Below are positions 6,993 through 7,172 of a DNA stretch of 7,172 nucleotides, in pieces. The DNA lies in assembly GCA_012031455.1 (NCBI GenBank), contig JAAUTM010000063.1, positions 1-7,172 of the forward strand, given 5' to 3'. The notes below the pieces were generated by a model that had not been told where the DNA came from, searched no databases, and saw only the letters and a program-made list of their open reading frames with translations. This DNA comes from Phycisphaerales bacterium. Lineage in GTDB: Bacteria > Planctomycetota > Phycisphaerae > Phycisphaerales > Phycisphaeraceae. The position numbers were made by a program, and so were the translations under genes. Within the stretch, counting starts at the first letter, position 1. The number at the start of each line of letters is the position of its first letter.

Positions 6993-7030
6993 GGAGTAGG
7001 AAAGTGCGCGTGATGCTAGGTGCGGCAGAA

Positions 7031-7051
7031 CCCACACCGAATCGGTGTGGG
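7031..7051. terminator. strong perfect hairpin between the partial gene and the ParB-like gene
   Basis: CCCACACCGA (7031-7040) is the exact reverse complement of TCGGTGTGGG (7042-7051), with A7041 at the centre. As RNA it would give an 8-bp GC-rich stem and a 5-base loop. It begins 34 bp after the stop of the minus-strand partial gene and 50 bp before the ParB-like ATG. Only TTCTG follows on the minus strand, so termination would be weak; a protein-binding palindrome is an equal possibility. Confidence 0.55.
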
Positions 7052-7085
7052 CTTCGAATACTGTGTTGAATCAAATCCAACCGGA

Positions 7086-7172
7086 TCACAACATGCGTGC
7101 GGGCTGGTCGTAGGGATGTTCGCGCTGGGACATGAGTCTGGCCAGCAGGGCATCACGGTGGTAGGGAACCAT
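7086..7172 (-). CDS. 3' end of an unidentified gene (partial)
   Basis: On the minus strand the frame is open from the right edge to TGA at 7088-7086. It encodes 28 residues beginning MVPYHRDALL and ending EHPYDQPARML. The ATG exactly at the edge may be internal. It is co-directional with the ParB-like gene and 105 bp upstream of it, so it may belong to the same cluster. The fragment is too short to recognise. Confidence 0.4.
   Translation of the reverse strand: MVPYHRDALLARLMSQREHPYDQPARML

Overview
This 7.2 kb window comes from a GC-rich bacterial chromosome or metagenomic contig. Two metabolic genes lie on the plus strand (argininosuccinate synthase, then a large cytoplasmic glycosidase-like gene). 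They converge on a minus-strand phage-type DNA-packaging cluster (ParB-like protein, terminase-small-subunit-like protein, terminase large subunit). The terminase and its neighbours resemble chromosomally carried packaging genes I associate with Planctomycetota and other PVC-group bacteria. That taxonomic guess rests on memory of protein flavour, not on a search, so it is weak.

Layout. 1-228: possible 3' end of an upstream reading frame with a 12-bp tandem repeat and a hairpin. 229-1465: argG. 1466-1626: spacer with the glycosidase ribosome binding site. 1627-3871: GH52/GtaA-like (alpha/alpha)6-barrel glycosidase. 3872-3995: convergent intergenic region with an imperfect hairpin. 5616-3996 (minus): terminase large subunit with ATPase and nuclease domains. 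5617-5899: repeat-rich gap with a 17-bp tandem repeat and an inverted pair of REP-like hairpins. 6313-5900 (minus): small terminase-like protein. 6980-6358 (minus): ParB/Srx-type protein. 7031-7051: strong hairpin. 7172-7086 (minus): tail of a gene that runs out of the window.

The main observation is that four of the five principal genes are broken into overlapping frames. Every break can be repaired by adding or removing one base in or beside a short homopolymer. I count eight such sites: 890-895, 2339-2340, 2909-2912, 3444-3445, 3711-3715, 5030-5032, 5428-5431 and 6623-6624. After repair, the proteins read through conserved motifs with normal lengths (about 411, 748, 540 and 207 residues). 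The parsimonious reading is base-calling or assembly error, not four coincident pseudogenes, so the genes are given here as single frameshifted CDSs.

Biologically, the interesting part is the packaging trio ParB-like / TerS-like / TerL. No portal or capsid gene follows terL, and a REPIN-like palindromic element plus a 17-bp tandem repeat sits between terS and terL, roughly where phages often keep packaging-recognition sites. This could be a phage remnant, the edge of a prophage, or a domesticated packaging module.
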